From Microbacterium sp. KUDC0406 (GTDB lineage Bacteria > Actinomycetota > Actinomycetes > Actinomycetales > Microbacteriaceae), in assembly GCF_021582875.1 (NCBI RefSeq), contig NZ_CP091138.1, forward strand, positions 310,001-374,000: DNA of 64,000 nucleotides, written 5' to 3'. The notes under the pieces are model-generated. The model was given only the letters and a program-made list of their open reading frames with translations. It was not told the origin of the DNA and did not search any database. Positions 10,118 through 20,071 of the stretch are shown in pieces; the stretch's first letter is position 1; every line of letters begins with the position of its first letter. Made by a program: the position numbers and the translations under genes.

Positions 10118-10773
10118 TCAGAACAGCATCCCGTCGCCGCCCTTGTCGTCGGCGCGCGCGACCGCGGCGATGCGCTCATCGAGGGATGCCGCAGCGATCA
10201 GCGCCTCATCGATGAGCCCACGCGATCCGTCGGCCGTGAGCCAGTCGCTCTGGAGCGAGGACGGCAGCAGCAGCGGCACCCGGTCGTGGATGTGCGCGAT
10301 CTGCGGGGGCGCCGGGCGCATGATGATCGAGTAGCAGGTGCGCCACTCACCGTCGGGATCCTTCCCGCGCTGGGTGATGGCGGCCATGCCGAACAGCACC
10401 CGCGGCCCAGTCCGAACTCGTGCCAGACGCGCTCGGGCTTCTGCATCTCGTACCAGCCCGTGGACGGCACGATCGCCCGGCCGCGCAATGCCCCGGGCTT
10501 CTCCTGCAGTCGCTCCGATCGGGTGTTGATCGAGGGGAACCGTGCCGGCGCACCGTTCACGAGGAACCCCCACCAGGCCTGCTCGAGCGCGGCTGCGCCG
10601 TCATCGGGCAGGACGACCGGGTTGAGGTTGCGCAGGTTGCGGCCGGTGGGACGCAGTGTCTCGCCGGCGTTCTGCTCGGCCCAGTGCCGGAGGCCCTCCA
10701 GCATCGCGGCATCCGCGGCGGCGAGCTCCTCGGCGTCGGTGAACCGCGGGTCGAGACCATAACTGGCGCACAT
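10118..10773 (-). CDS. SOS-response-associated peptidase, YedK/HMCES family (frameshifted)
   Basis: About 218 residues after repair. It begins MCASYGLDP with Cys2, the residue that forms the thiazolidine cross-link to abasic sites in single-stranded DNA once Met1 is removed. It continues with NLNPVVLPD, WWGFLVNG, SINTRSERL, CIVPSTGWYEM-like RAIVPSTGWYEM (active-site region), then after the break RVLFGMAAITQRG, MRPAPPQIAHIHDRVPLLLP (catalytic His). The frame breaks near 10404: adding one base restores FGLGPRVLFG. Likely a sequencing error. Known function: suicidal shielding of abasic sites at replication forks. Divergent from the transporter, both with leaderless-type promoters. Confidence 0.88.
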
Positions 10774-10779
10774 GCCGCC

Positions 10780-10816
10780 AGCGTAGACCCGGCCGCCGAC
10801 GTCCGACCGATAGGGT
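10780..10816. promoter_or_regulatory. Divergent leaderless promoters (yedK-like gene and DMT transporter)
   Basis: Minus strand: TACGCT (10780-10785), 6 nt, ATG at 10773. Plus strand: TAGGGT (10811-10816), 6 nt, GTG at 10823. Both genes lack a ribosome-binding site. Confidence 0.5.
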
Positions 10817-10822
10817 CGGTCG

Positions 10823-11767
10823 GTGACCCGATCCCGCCGTCTTCCCGCCCCCGTCGCCCTGGGCGGCGCCGTGTCGATCGGCGCCATGACCGCCGTGCAG
10901 GCGCGCATCAACGGAGTGCTGGGCGTACGGCTGGGCGACGGGATCGTCGCCGGACTGGTCTCGTTCCTCGCGGGGCTGATCCTGCTCGTCGTGGTCATCG
11001 CCGTGATGCCGGCAGGGCGAGCCGGGGTGCGTCGCCTGGCATCCGGCGTGCGCAGCCGCAGCGTCCCGGTCTGGATGCTGCTCGGAGGCGCGTGCGGCGC
11101 TCTCACCGTCTCCACCCAGGGGCTGGTCGCCGGGGTGCTCGGGGTGTCGCTGTTCACCGTCGGCGTCGTCGCGGGTCAGACCGTGCACGGACTGGTGCTC
11201 GACCGCATGGGCGTCGGGCCGGCGGGCGTGGTCGCGGTCACGCCCGGCCGGGTCGCCGGCGGGGCGCTCGCTCTCGCCGCCGTCGGCATCTCGCTGGGCG
11301 GGGGAGTGCTGGCCTCGGCGCCGCTCTGGCTCCTGCTGCTGCCCTTCCTCGCCGGAGCCGGCATCGCCTGGCAGGCCGCCGCGAACGGGCGTCTGGCTCA
11401 GCGCGTGGAGTCGCCGCTCGCGGCGACGCTGATGAGCTTCATCGCGGGAACGCTGGTGCTGCTGGTCGCCGCTGCTGTGAGCGTCGCGGTCGACGGCCCG
11501 CCGGCGCCGCTGCCCGCCGAGCCGTGGCTGTACCTCGGCGGGCTGCTCGGCTTCGCCTACATCCTGCTCGGGGCGTTCCTGGTGGCGCAGACCGGTGTGC
11601 TGCTGCTCGGACTCGGATCGGTCCTGGGGCAGCTGAGCACCTCGATCGTGATCGATCTCATCTGGCCGCCGCCGGCCGGGCCCGCGGCCTGGCAGCTCAT
11701 CCTGATGGTCCTGGTCGCCGTCGCGTCGGTCGTCGTGGCGCTGCCGCGCCGCCGTCGCCGGGACTAG
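10823..11767 (+). CDS. DMT-superfamily transporter (YdcZ/DUF606 type)
   Basis: 314 residues with about ten hydrophobic helices in two repeated halves, each starting with a GGAVSIGAMTAVQARINGVLG- or AGAGIAWQAAANGRLAQ-type motif, the hallmark of the DUF606/EamA-like duplication. Ends in a short arginine-rich tail (ALPRRRRRD) expected inside the cell. Cytoplasmic-membrane exporter or importer of small metabolites; substrate unknown. GTG start picked because it lies 6 nt after a -10 and gives the full first helix. Its stop overlaps the convergent nitroreductase stop by 4 nt. Confidence 0.88.
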   Translation: MTRSRRLPAPVALGGAVSIGAMTAVQARINGVLGVRLGDGIVAGLVSFLAGLILLVVVIAVMPAGRAGVRRLASGVRSRSVPVWMLLGGACGALTVSTQGLVAGVLGVSLFTVGVVAGQTVHGLVLDRMGVGPAGVVAVTPGRVAGGALALAAVGISLGGGVLASAPLWLLLLPFLAGAGIAWQAAANGRLAQRVESPLAATLMSFIAGTLVLLVAAAVSVAVDGPPAPLPAEPWLYLGGLLGFAYILLGAFLVAQTGVLLLGLGSVLGQLSTSIVIDLIWPPPAGPAAWQLILMVLVAVASVVVALPRRRRRD

Positions 11768-12303
11768 TCCCGCGGCATCCGGCCGAGCACGCTCTCGGCA
11801 TCGATCGCCTTGCGGCGACCTCCGCCCTTGCCCGCGGGCTTTCCGCCGACGTACAGCCAGCCCAGCAGCTGCTCCTTCTTCTTCAGGCCGTGCGCCTTCG
11901 CGACGGCCTTCGAGCGGGTGTAGTGGCCGGTACGCCAGATCACGCCCCAGCCGGCCTCGTCCAGCAGCAGGCTCAAGGTGTGCGCGACACCGGATGCCAC
12001 GGCCTCCTGCTCCCAGTACGGCACCTTCTCGCTCTTGCGCGGGCTGACCACGACGGCGATCAGCAGCGGGGCGCGCAGCGGCTTCGAGGAGGGCCTGTCA
12101 TCACCCTGCGCCTTGGCGATCGCGGCCCCCAGGCGGTCGCGGTCGGTGCCGCGCAGCTCGATGAGGCGCCACGGGCGCAGCGACGAGTGGTCGGCCACCC
12201 TGCCCGCCGCTCCGACCAGAGACAGCAGCTGCTCGTGCGTCGGGGCGTCGTCGGTGACCTTCGACCAGGACTGCCGCGACCGTACGGCGTCGAGGGCGCT
12301 CAC
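11764..12303 (-). CDS. Nitroreductase-family protein
   Basis: 179 residues from a GTG start that overlaps the msrB stop by 4 nt (GTGA), so it is translated with msrB. Features of the FMN-dependent nitroreductase fold: LDAVRSRQSWSKVTDDAPT at the N-terminus (conserved R-x-S), VADHSSLRPWRLIEL, VAVVVSPRK, EQEAVASGVAHTLSLLLDEAGWGVIWRTGHY and the C-terminal LGWLYVGGK. Likely an NAD(P)H-dependent flavin reductase in the cytoplasm, possibly acting on quinones or nitro compounds. Pairing with methionine sulfoxide reductase suggests a redox-stress context. Confidence 0.88.
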   Translation of the reverse strand: MSALDAVRSRQSWSKVTDDAPTHEQLLSLVGAAGRVADHSSLRPWRLIELRGTDRDRLGAAIAKAQGDDRPSSKPLRAPLLIAVVVSPRKSEKVPYWEQEAVASGVAHTLSLLLDEAGWGVIWRTGHYTRSKAVAKAHGLKKKEQLLGWLYVGGKPAGKGGGRRKAIDAESVLGRMPRD

Positions 12304-12704
12304 GACTCGTCGGGGCTGAACGACAGCGCCAGCGAGTTCATGCAGTAGCGGTCGCCGGTCGGGGTGCCGAATCCGTCCGGGAACACGTGACCGAGATGCG
12401 AGCCGCACGCCGCGCAGCGCACCTCGGTGCGCACCATGCCCAGGCTGCGGTCCTCGATCAGCTTCACCGCCTCGGGGCGGACCGACTCGTAGAAGCTCGG
12501 CCACCCGCATCCGCTGTCGAACTTGGTGCCGCTCTGGAACAGCTCGGCGCCGCAGGCGCCGCACCGGTACAGGCCGTCCCGCTTCTCGTCGAGCAGCTCG
12601 CCGGTCCACGGGCGCTCGGTCGCCGCCTCGCGCAGCACCGCGTACTCGGCATCGCCGAGCTCGTCCCGCCATTCCGATTCCGTCTTGTCCACGTCGTAGG
12701 CCAT
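12300..12704 (-). CDS. msrB: Peptide-methionine (R)-S-oxide reductase
   Basis: 134 residues, normal MsrB length. Two zinc-binding pairs (CGAC and CAAC), GCGWPSF, SHLGHVFPDGFGTPTGDRYCMNSLALSF with the catalytic Cys and substrate-binding residues. Reduces the R-epimer of methionine sulfoxide in proteins, using thioredoxin. Start at 12704 lies 6 nt after a -10-like GACAAT (12711-12716 on the minus strand), another leaderless arrangement. Coupled to the nitroreductase downstream by a GTGA overlap. Confidence 0.97.
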   Translation of the reverse strand: MAYDVDKTESEWRDELGDAEYAVLREAATERPWTGELLDEKRDGLYRCGACGAELFQSGTKFDSGCGWPSFYESVRPEAVKLIEDRSLGMVRTEVRCAACGSHLGHVFPDGFGTPTGDRYCMNSLALSFSPDES

Positions 12705-12813
12705 GCATCCATTGTCTCTCGCTTCGCGACGAGCGGCGCGACCGCGCGATTCCGGCCGCGCTCTCCCTCGCGCAGCTCGGGAGTGGCGCGCAGGCACGAG
12801 AGCGGATGCCGCG

Positions 12814-12819
12814 TAGCCT
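12814..12819 (+). promoter_or_regulatory. -10 element of the DUF3263 gene, leaderless geometry
   Basis: TAGCCT, 6 nt (GGGGCC), then ATG at 12826. Confidence 0.5.
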
Positions 12820-12825
12820 GGGGCC

Positions 12826-13083
12826 ATGCTCGGAGATCTCACCGATCGCGACCGCGCGATCCTCGCCCTCGAAGCCGCGTGGCCGCGGCACGGCGGCGCG
12901 AAGGAGGAGACCATCCGAGCCCAGCTCGGGATGAGCCCGGCGCGGTACTACCAGCTGCTCGGTCGTCTCATCGAGACGGAGCAGGCGGTCGAGTTCGATC
13001 CGCTGCTGGTGCGCCGGCTGCGTCGCATCCGCGACGCCCGCACCGACCGGCGCGTCGCGAGGATGCGCGGTTTCGTCGGCTGA
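12826..13083 (+). CDS. DUF3263 protein, small HTH-like
   Basis: 85 residues: LTDRDRAILALEAAWPRHGGAKEETIRAQLGMSPARYYQLLGRLI, matching the actinobacterial DUF3263 family. The ARYYQLLGRL stretch looks like a recognition helix, so DNA binding is a reasonable inference. It sits directly before the LytR-C-domain protein, with which it is usually found in actinobacteria. Function not established. Confidence 0.88.
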   Translation: MLGDLTDRDRAILALEAAWPRHGGAKEETIRAQLGMSPARYYQLLGRLIETEQAVEFDPLLVRRLRRIRDARTDRRVARMRGFVG

Positions 13084-13106
13084 CGGCCCGGTACAGGATC
13101 GTGCCC

Positions 13107-13112
13107 TAGCAT
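13107..13112 (+). promoter_or_regulatory. -10 element of the LytR_C gene, leaderless geometry
   Basis: TAGCAT, 6 nt, then GTG at 13119. Confidence 0.5.
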
Positions 13113-13118
13113 CGAGGG

Positions 13119-13691
13119 GTGTCCAAGCCCAGTCATGACCGGTTCGACGACGTCCCTCACGCGACGGGACGCGTCGGAGCGCACCGCGCAGAGGCCCCGG
13201 GCATGAACGGATGGGTCGTGCTGCTGTGGTCCGCCGCTGCCGTGCTCGTGCTCGTCGTCCTCGGGATCTTCGGCTCGCTGCTGGCGATGGGACGCATCTC
13301 GTTCGGCGGCGACACGCCGCCCAGCCAGGTCGCGACGGCCGCGCCGGAGGAGACCGGCGTCGTGGACACCTCGTACGCCGTGCTGATCCTCAACGCGACC
13401 TCGGACGGCAGCCTGGACGGCCAGGTGCGCGATCAGCTGATCAAGGCGGGCTGGGACGGCACCAGCATCTCGAGCAGCGACGCCTCCACCAGCGACTTCC
13501 CGACGACGACCGTCTACTACGTCGAGGACGCCGATGAGGCGGCCGCGATCGGGCTGGCGGGGGCGATCGGCGGCGCCGAGGTGCAGAAGAGCGACGTCTA
13601 CAAGGACCTCAACGATTCCGGCGGCAAGCAGCTCACCGTGGTGATCGGCACCGACCGAAGCACGAAGGCTCCGGAGACCCCGGCCGAGTAG
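13119..13691 (+). CDS. LytR C-terminal-domain membrane protein
   Basis: 190 residues. A charged N-terminus is followed by one membrane helix (WVVLLWSAAAVLVLVVLGIFGSLLA, about residues 32-56). The outside domain resembles LytR_C: SYAVLILNATSDGSLDGQVRDQLIKAGWDG, TTVYYVEDADEAAAIGLAGAIGG, LTVVIGTD. The domain is found in cell-envelope proteins of actinobacteria, its ligand unknown. It precedes groL but is separated by the heat-shock promoter, so it is a separate unit. Confidence 0.85.
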   Translation: MSKPSHDRFDDVPHATGRVGAHRAEAPGMNGWVVLLWSAAAVLVLVVLGIFGSLLAMGRISFGGDTPPSQVATAAPEETGVVDTSYAVLILNATSDGSLDGQVRDQLIKAGWDGTSISSSDASTSDFPTTTVYYVEDADEAAAIGLAGAIGGAEVQKSDVYKDLNDSGGKQLTVVIGTDRSTKAPETPAE

Positions 13692-13702
13692 CGTCCTCGC
13701 GG

Positions 13703-13763
13703 CTTGCACTCTCCATGGTCGAGTGCCAGAATGGCGTTAGCACTCGCTTACTGCGAGTGCTAA
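13703..13763 (+). promoter_or_regulatory. groL promoter with two CIRCE elements (HrcA operators)
   Basis: A perfect CIRCE, TTAGCACTC-N9-GAGTGCTAA, lies at 13737-13763. An imperfect one, CTTGCACTC-N9-GAGTGCCAG, lies at 13703-13729 and overlaps a -35 TTGCAC (13704-13709) and, 17 bp on, a -10 CAGAAT (13727-13732). The predicted transcription start falls inside the perfect CIRCE, so HrcA would block both polymerase binding and initiation. Confidence 0.93.
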
Positions 13764-15416
<1,653 letters not shown>

Positions 15417-15423
15417 CGCGCGA

Positions 15424-15454
15424 GGGCTCAATGACGCGAAGCGGCGTTGAGCCC
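15424..15454 (+). terminator. Hairpin after groL
   Basis: GGGCTCAA (15424-15431) pairs with TTGAGCCC (15447-15454), with a second small GCG/CGC pairing in the loop. A copy of the GTTGAGCGAGCGAAGCGAG repeat follows at 15470-15493. Confidence 0.5.
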
Positions 15455-15469
15455 GAGTCGGGTCAAGGT

Positions 15470-15493
15470 TGAGCGAGCGAAGCGAGTCGAAAC
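15470..15493 (+). repeat. Dispersed repeat (GTTGAGCGAG family) after groL
   Basis: GTTGAGCGAGCGAAGCGAG followed by TCGAAAC. Same family as the copies at 2842, 21288 and in hutI. Confidence 0.7.
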
Positions 15494-15510
15494 CCTAGAC
15501 CGACACACAC

Positions 15511-15542
15511 AGAACGCCCCCGGCTGCGGCCGGGGGCGTTCT
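15511..15542 (+). terminator. Strong groL terminator
   Basis: AGAACGCCCCCGGC-TGCG-GCCGGGGGCGTTCT: a perfect 14-bp stem with a TGCG tetraloop. Confidence 0.85.
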
Positions 15543-15554
15543 GCGTTCCGTTTG

Positions 15555-15611
15555 GGGCGGATTCTCACAGATGGGGCGGTGCTGCGCTGCCCCGAACGCG
15601 AGAATCCGCCC
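15555..15611 (-). terminator. Terminator-like inverted repeat of the WXG100 gene
   Basis: GGGCGGATTCTC (15555-15566) pairs with GAGAATCCGCCC (15600-15611); the loop holds an inner GGGGC/GCCCC pair. It lies just past the stop of the convergent gene at 15622. Confidence 0.6.
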
Positions 15612-15621
15612 GAACCCGGGC

Positions 15622-15909
15622 TCAGCGGAACAGGTTCGCCGAGTACTGGTCGGCATCGGCGTACTGCGTGGCAGCCGAGCCCAGTGCCGTGCCGATCGAC
15701 GCGAGCACCTGCTCGACGTGCAGCTGCGCGCCGCGCCACTGCTCGCTGCAGTTCTGGAATGCGACCGAGGCGCTCCCCGTCCACGACGACTGCAGCTGGG
15801 TCAGCTGCGACATCAGCGCGGCCGACTCGGACTGCAGGCGTTCGATCGTGGCGCGTGTCGCGCCGTGCGCGGCGTGGACGGCGTCGGTGTCGACGGTGAA
15901 GACGGACAT
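15622..15909 (-). CDS. WXG100-family protein (orphan)
   Basis: 95 residues, helix - WTG turn - helix: the central SWTGSASVAFQNC carries the W-x-G motif, and the two flanking amphipathic helices match ESAT-6-like WXG100 proteins. Members are usually secreted as dimers by type VII systems; the typical C-terminal YxxxD/E signal could be YADADQYSANLF near the end. No EccC ATPase, other ESX gene or toxin is adjacent, so the export partner must be elsewhere if it exists. GAGGAGACC ribosome-binding site before ATG. Confidence 0.88.
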   Translation of the reverse strand: MSVFTVDTDAVHAAHGATRATIERLQSESAALMSQLTQLQSSWTGSASVAFQNCSEQWRGAQLHVEQVLASIGTALGSAATQYADADQYSANLFR

Positions 15910-16025
15910 GAGGGTCTCCTCTCGTTGGGGCTTCCGACGATAGGGCGAGGCGGGGCAGCGGGAACGCCGGATTCGCGGCATCCGGGAGAGTCCGCGAGAA
16001 TCGCCGAAGGGGGAGGACGAGTGGG

Positions 16026-17731
16026 TCAGAGATCCAGCGGCTCGATCGGCTGGGTCTCCTCGAGCAGATGCTCCGGCGTCGCCCTCGGCGGAGCCAGCGG
16101 CAGCGCGACGATGAACGTCGCGCCGCCTCCGGGAGTCTCCTCGACGCGCACCGAGCCGTTCAGCGCCTCGATGATCGACGACACGATCGCCAGGCCGAGT
16201 CCGGAGCCGCCGGTCTCCCTGGCGCGCGAGGTGTCCGCGCGCCAGAACCGCTCGAAGATCTGGTCCCTGATCTGCGGCGGTACGCCCTCGCCGTGGTCGG
16301 CGATCGCGATCGTGCCGATCCCGCGCAGCCTGTCCACACCGACGATGATCTCGATCGGGCTGTCCTCGGGCGAGAAGCGCCGTGCATTGCCGAGCAGGTT
16401 GGTCACGACCTGCCGCACCTTGTTGTCGTCGCCGAGCACGATCGGCGGTGTGCGCACGGGGATGTCCAGCGTCTCGTGGAAGTCGATCTGCGGGACGATC
16501 TCGGTGCGCGGGCGACGACGCAGGCGCGCGAAGGTGGCACCGGTGAGGCCGCGTGGCCTCTGCCCGTCCGGAGCTGATGAGACCGGCGGTGCCGGCTGCG
16601 CGACCGGAGGCTCGGCCTGGTCGAGGGTGTTGTCGACGACGGTCACGGTCCGCCCAGGTGCGGTCACACGCATGTCGAGCGCGGCGTCGCGGGCGATCGG
16701 ACGCAGGTCGAGGGGCATGATCTCGAGCGAGCGGCCGGAATCCTCGTCCAGTCGTGCGAGCGCGAGCAGATCCTCGACCATCGCGCCCATGCGGATGGCC
16801 TCCTTCTCGATCCGCTCCATCGCTCTCGCGACATCCTCATCGCCGCGGATGGCGCCCATGCGGTACAGCTCGGCGTAGCCGCGCACGCTGACCAGGGGGG
16901 TGCGCAGCTCGTGGCTGGCATCGCCGATGAACCTGCGCATGTGCTGCACCGTGCGATCGCGCTGTGCGATCGCGCCGTCCACGCGATCGAGCATGGTGTT
17001 GATCGCCGAGTTGAGCCGGCCCACCTCTGTGGTCGGCTCGAGATCGGTGAGGCGCTGGCTGAGATCGCCGGCGGCGATCGACATGGCCGTGGATTCGACC
17101 TGTCCCAGTCGCCGGAAGGTCAGGGTGACCAGCCCGCGGGTGAGCAGCGCGGCGATGAGGATGGTCACCAGGGCGACCGTCGTGTACACGCCGAAGTACG
17201 TCGCGACGATCCGGTCGGCCTCGTCCAGCGGAAGCGCGACGATCTGCACGTAGGTCACCGAGGCGCCCACCGCCACCTGCGTCGCCGCAGCGGCGCTGAA
17301 CGCGCCGCCGTCCTCGCCCTGCAGCGGGATCACCTGATCGGCGGAGGACTGCGCCTGTGCCAGCGTATAGGTCTCCGGGAACACCGGGCGCTCCGCCCCG
17401 GCTGGCCGCCGGCCTCGGCGATCTTCGTCCCGGACGTGTCGTAGAAGGCGGCGAAGTAGTCGGCGCGGGAGACCGCGCCGTCACGCGGCGCGAAGGCGGG
17501 CTCGCCCTCTTCGACGGTGACCGCGAAGAATCGGTCGGCCTGGCTGGTCGAGACCAGACCGGGCAGCTGCGCGTTGATGTTGCCGATCATCGCGTTGCGC
17601 AGGATGGGCACGGTGCCGATCCCCGCGACCAGCAGTCCGAGGGCCAGGACGGCGACGGTGACGCCGGTGACCTTGGCGCGCAGGCTGATGCGCCGCCACC
17701 ACGAGGTGACGGCATCTGACCTGTGCGCCAT
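16026..17731 (-). CDS. Sensor histidine kinase (frameshifted)
   Basis: About 568 residues after repair. N-terminal membrane helix (VTGVTVAVLALGLLVAGIG), an extracytoplasmic sensor region, a second helix (YTTVALVTILIAALLTRGL), HAMP, HisKA with FIGDASHELRTPLVSVRGYAEL (phospho-His), and the ATPase domain with TNLLGNARRFS, DHGEGVPP and GGSGLGLAIV. The frame breaks at a CCCC run at 17396-17399; one added base restores AGGQPGAERPVFPETY. A proline-rich stretch of about 60 residues (AEPPVAQPAPPVSS...) is inserted within the ATPase domain before the N box. It follows the response regulator, 15 nt away. The stimulus is unknown. Confidence 0.9.
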
Positions 17732-17746
17732 GGGGGTCTCCGGGCG

Positions 17747-18439
17747 TCAGACGGTCTTGCCGACCTTGAGCATGTACCCGAAGCCGCGCTTGGTCTGGAT
17801 CAGCGACTCCTCGGTGTGCGGATCGATCTTGCGGCGCAGGTATGAGATGTAGCTCTCCACGATGCCGGCGTCGCCGTTGAAGTCGTACTCCCACACGTGG
17901 TCGAGGATCTGCGCCTTCGACAGCACGCGGTTGGGGTTGAGCATGAGGTACTTCAGCAGCTTGAACTCGGTCGGGCTGAGCTCGATCGGCACCTTGCCGA
18001 CGAACACGTCGTGGGTGTCCTGATCCATCGACAGCTCGCCGGCGCGGATCACCGACTCCTCGTCGGCCTGCATGGTGCGGCGCAGGATGGCCTGCGCACG
18101 GGCGACGATCTCGTCGAGGCTGAACGGCTTCGTGACGTAGTCGTCGCCGCCGGCGTTCAGGCCCTCGATCTTGTCCTGCGTGTCGTCCTTGGCGGTGAGG
18201 AACAGGATCGGCGCGGTGAACCCGGCGCCGCGCAGTCGCTTGGTGACGCTGAAGCCGTTCATGTCGGGCAGCATCACGTCGAGGATGATGAGATCGGGTT
18301 CCTCTTCGAGGACGGCGGAGATGGTGGCCGCTCCGTTGGCGACGGTCTTCACCTGGAATCCGGCGAAGCTGAGACCCGTGGAGAGCAGGTCGCGGATGTT
18401 CGGCTCGTCGTCGACGACCAGGATGCGCGCATCAGTCAT
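17747..18439 (-). CDS. OmpR/PhoB-family response regulator
   Basis: 230 residues: receiver domain with ILVVDDEPNIRDLL (acidic pocket), phospho-acceptor Asp in LIILDVMLPDMNG, FLTAKDD (Thr switch) and YVTKPFS (Lys). The winged-helix domain follows (IELSPTEFKLLKYLMLNPNRVLSKAQILDHVW...YISYLRRKID...TKRGFGYML). Cytoplasmic transcription factor paired with the kinase immediately downstream. The start lies 6 nt after CATAAT (18446-18451, minus strand), a near-consensus -10, with no ribosome-binding site. That -10 overlaps the end of the TetR gene. Confidence 0.96.
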   Translation of the reverse strand: MTDARILVVDDEPNIRDLLSTGLSFAGFQVKTVANGAATISAVLEEEPDLIILDVMLPDMNGFSVTKRLRGAGFTAPILFLTAKDDTQDKIEGLNAGGDDYVTKPFSLDEIVARAQAILRRTMQADEESVIRAGELSMDQDTHDVFVGKVPIELSPTEFKLLKYLMLNPNRVLSKAQILDHVWEYDFNGDAGIVESYISYLRRKIDPHTEESLIQTKRGFGYMLKVGKTV

Positions 18440-18446
18440 GACCCCA

Positions 18447-19044
18447 TTATGGTGACTCGGCCCGCGCCGTGGCTGATTGTCCGCGGAAGTCGGCAGGACT
18501 CGCCGTGCCGGGACGCAGGGCTCCGGCCACGGCGGCCGCGACTATCGGCCGCACCGGCGCGCCCGGATCGACGGTGATCCGGTGCAGCAGCAGCCCCTCT
18601 CCGGCGGCCATCAGGAAGGGCGCCCTGGCGGCGGCATCCGCACCGCCGAGCGTGCCGAGGATGGCGCGGGTCCATTCCTCGAAGCGTGCGCGCTGGTCGC
18701 GCAGGGGGCCGGATGCCGGCGGCATCCGCCTCGAGGAAGAGGGCGTAGCGCGCCCTGGTCCTGGCCGCGAGCGGGCCGGACTGCACCTCGATCATCCGAG
18801 TGAGGGCCTCCACCAGCTCCTGTTCCGTGGTGATCCGCAGGATGCCGCCGTCCGCACGCTCCTGCTCGGCGATCCACTCGATGACACCGGCGACCAGGGC
18901 AGCGCGGGTGCGGAAGTGATTGGAGGTGGAGCCGGGAGGGATGGCGGCCGCAGCATCCACCCGTCCGTGCGTGAGCGCGCGCACGCCCTCGGTGCCGACG
19001 AGGGTGACGGCCGCGTCGAGGACACGCTGACGGATGCTGCTCAC
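18447..19044 (-). CDS. TetR/AcrR-family regulator (frameshifted)
   Basis: About 199 residues after repair. N-terminal TetR helix-turn-helix: RQRVLDAAVTLVGTEGVRALTHGRVDAAAAIPPGSTSNHFRTRAALV. The ligand domain continues YALFLEADA, then jumps frame near 18711-18726 (one surplus base) into ASGPLRDQRARFEEWTRAILGTLGG. GTG start at 19044. Divergent from an epoxide-hydrolase-like gene with a perfect palindrome between them, so it very likely represses that gene and itself. The frameshift is probably a sequence error. Confidence 0.85.
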
Positions 19045-19056
19045 GCGTCGAGCCTA

Positions 19057-19080
19057 TTGTCACTAGAGGCATAGTGACAA
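19057..19080. promoter_or_regulatory. TetR operator palindrome and hydrolase promoter
   Basis: TTGTCACTA-GAGGCA-TAGTGACAA is a perfect 9-bp inverted repeat in the 66-bp divergent gap. It covers a -35-like GTGACA (19074-19079), which is 17 bp from a -10-like TACGAT (19097-19102). The start would fall at or next to the hydrolase ATG (19111), so that transcript looks leaderless. Confidence 0.8.
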
Positions 19081-19110
19081 GGAACTACGAACGTAGTACG
19101 ATCATGTGGC

Positions 19111-20022
19111 ATGAACGAGCACAGCGAGTGGGAGCCGCCGCTGCCGGACGCGCCGGGGTTCGAGCATCGGGTTCTCCGACTGCCCGGCGTGCGGATGCAC
19201 GTCGCGACGATCGGCGAGGGTGAGCCGGTGCTGCTGCTGCACGGTTTCCCCGAGCACTGGTGGCAGTGGCGGCGGATCGCCCCGGAACTGGCCCGGCACG
19301 GATACCGCGCGGTCTGCCCCGACCTGCGCGGATGCGGCTGGACCGCCGCCGATGCGCCGGGTATGGACCGGGAGAGCCACCTGCGGGACGTGATCGCGCT
19401 GCTCGATGAGCTCGGGATCGTGCGCACCCGAGTGATCAGCCACGACATGGGTGCCATCTCGGCGATGCAGCTCGCGTACGCCCATCCGGAGCGGGTCGGC
19501 CCGATGGTGCAGCTCTCGGTTCCACCAGGGTTCTTCGCCTTCACGCCGGGGATCGTGCCGGCGTTCCGGCACATGCCGAAGCTGCTCGTGCATCGTCCGC
19601 CCGCCTCCATGCGCTACCTGTTCGGGCCCGCCTACCTGACGCATCCGCTGACCGAGGACGAGCTGTCGTCCTATCTGGTCGTCGAGCGGCGGCCGGAGGT
19701 GCTCGCGAGCGTGCGCACCATCTTCCGCGGCCTGGTGATCCCCGAATCGATGCGGCTCGCGGGCGGCACCTATCGGCGGATGCGGCTGCGGCCGCCCACG
19801 CTCTGCGTGTTCGGGAGGGACGACGGGCCGTTCTCCGAGAAGAACGTGCGCCGGATCACGCGCGGACACGAGCGGTTCGCCGACCGGATCGAGTTCGCGT
19901 ACGTCGACGACGCCGCGCACTTCCTCACGGATGACGCACCGGAGGAGGTCGCGGAACTTGCGCTGGAGTGGTTCGCGCGGACGGACGAGCCCACGACGCT
20001 CGATGCGGAGACGTCGTCCTGA
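19111..20022 (+). CDS. Alpha/beta hydrolase, epoxide-hydrolase-like
   Basis: 303 residues. GEPVLLLHGFPEHWWQWRRIAP (oxyanion HGFP), nucleophile elbow VISHDMGAISAMQLAY with Asp as nucleophile (HDxG, as in epoxide hydrolases and haloacetate dehalogenases), and AAHF with the catalytic His near the C-terminus. The cap region (PPGFFAFTPGIVPAF...) is present. Likely hydrolyses epoxides or related xenobiotics. Control by the divergent TetR regulator fits an inducible detoxification gene. Substrate not determinable. Confidence 0.88.
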   Translation: MNEHSEWEPPLPDAPGFEHRVLRLPGVRMHVATIGEGEPVLLLHGFPEHWWQWRRIAPELARHGYRAVCPDLRGCGWTAADAPGMDRESHLRDVIALLDELGIVRTRVISHDMGAISAMQLAYAHPERVGPMVQLSVPPGFFAFTPGIVPAFRHMPKLLVHRPPASMRYLFGPAYLTHPLTEDELSSYLVVERRPEVLASVRTIFRGLVIPESMRLAGGTYRRMRLRPPTLCVFGRDDGPFSEKNVRRITRGHERFADRIEFAYVDDAAHFLTDDAPEEVAELALEWFARTDEPTTLDAETSS

Positions 20023-20071
20023 TCCGGATCGCGAAGATGCGTCGGCCGCTCCGATCCGCGAGGATCGAAGC

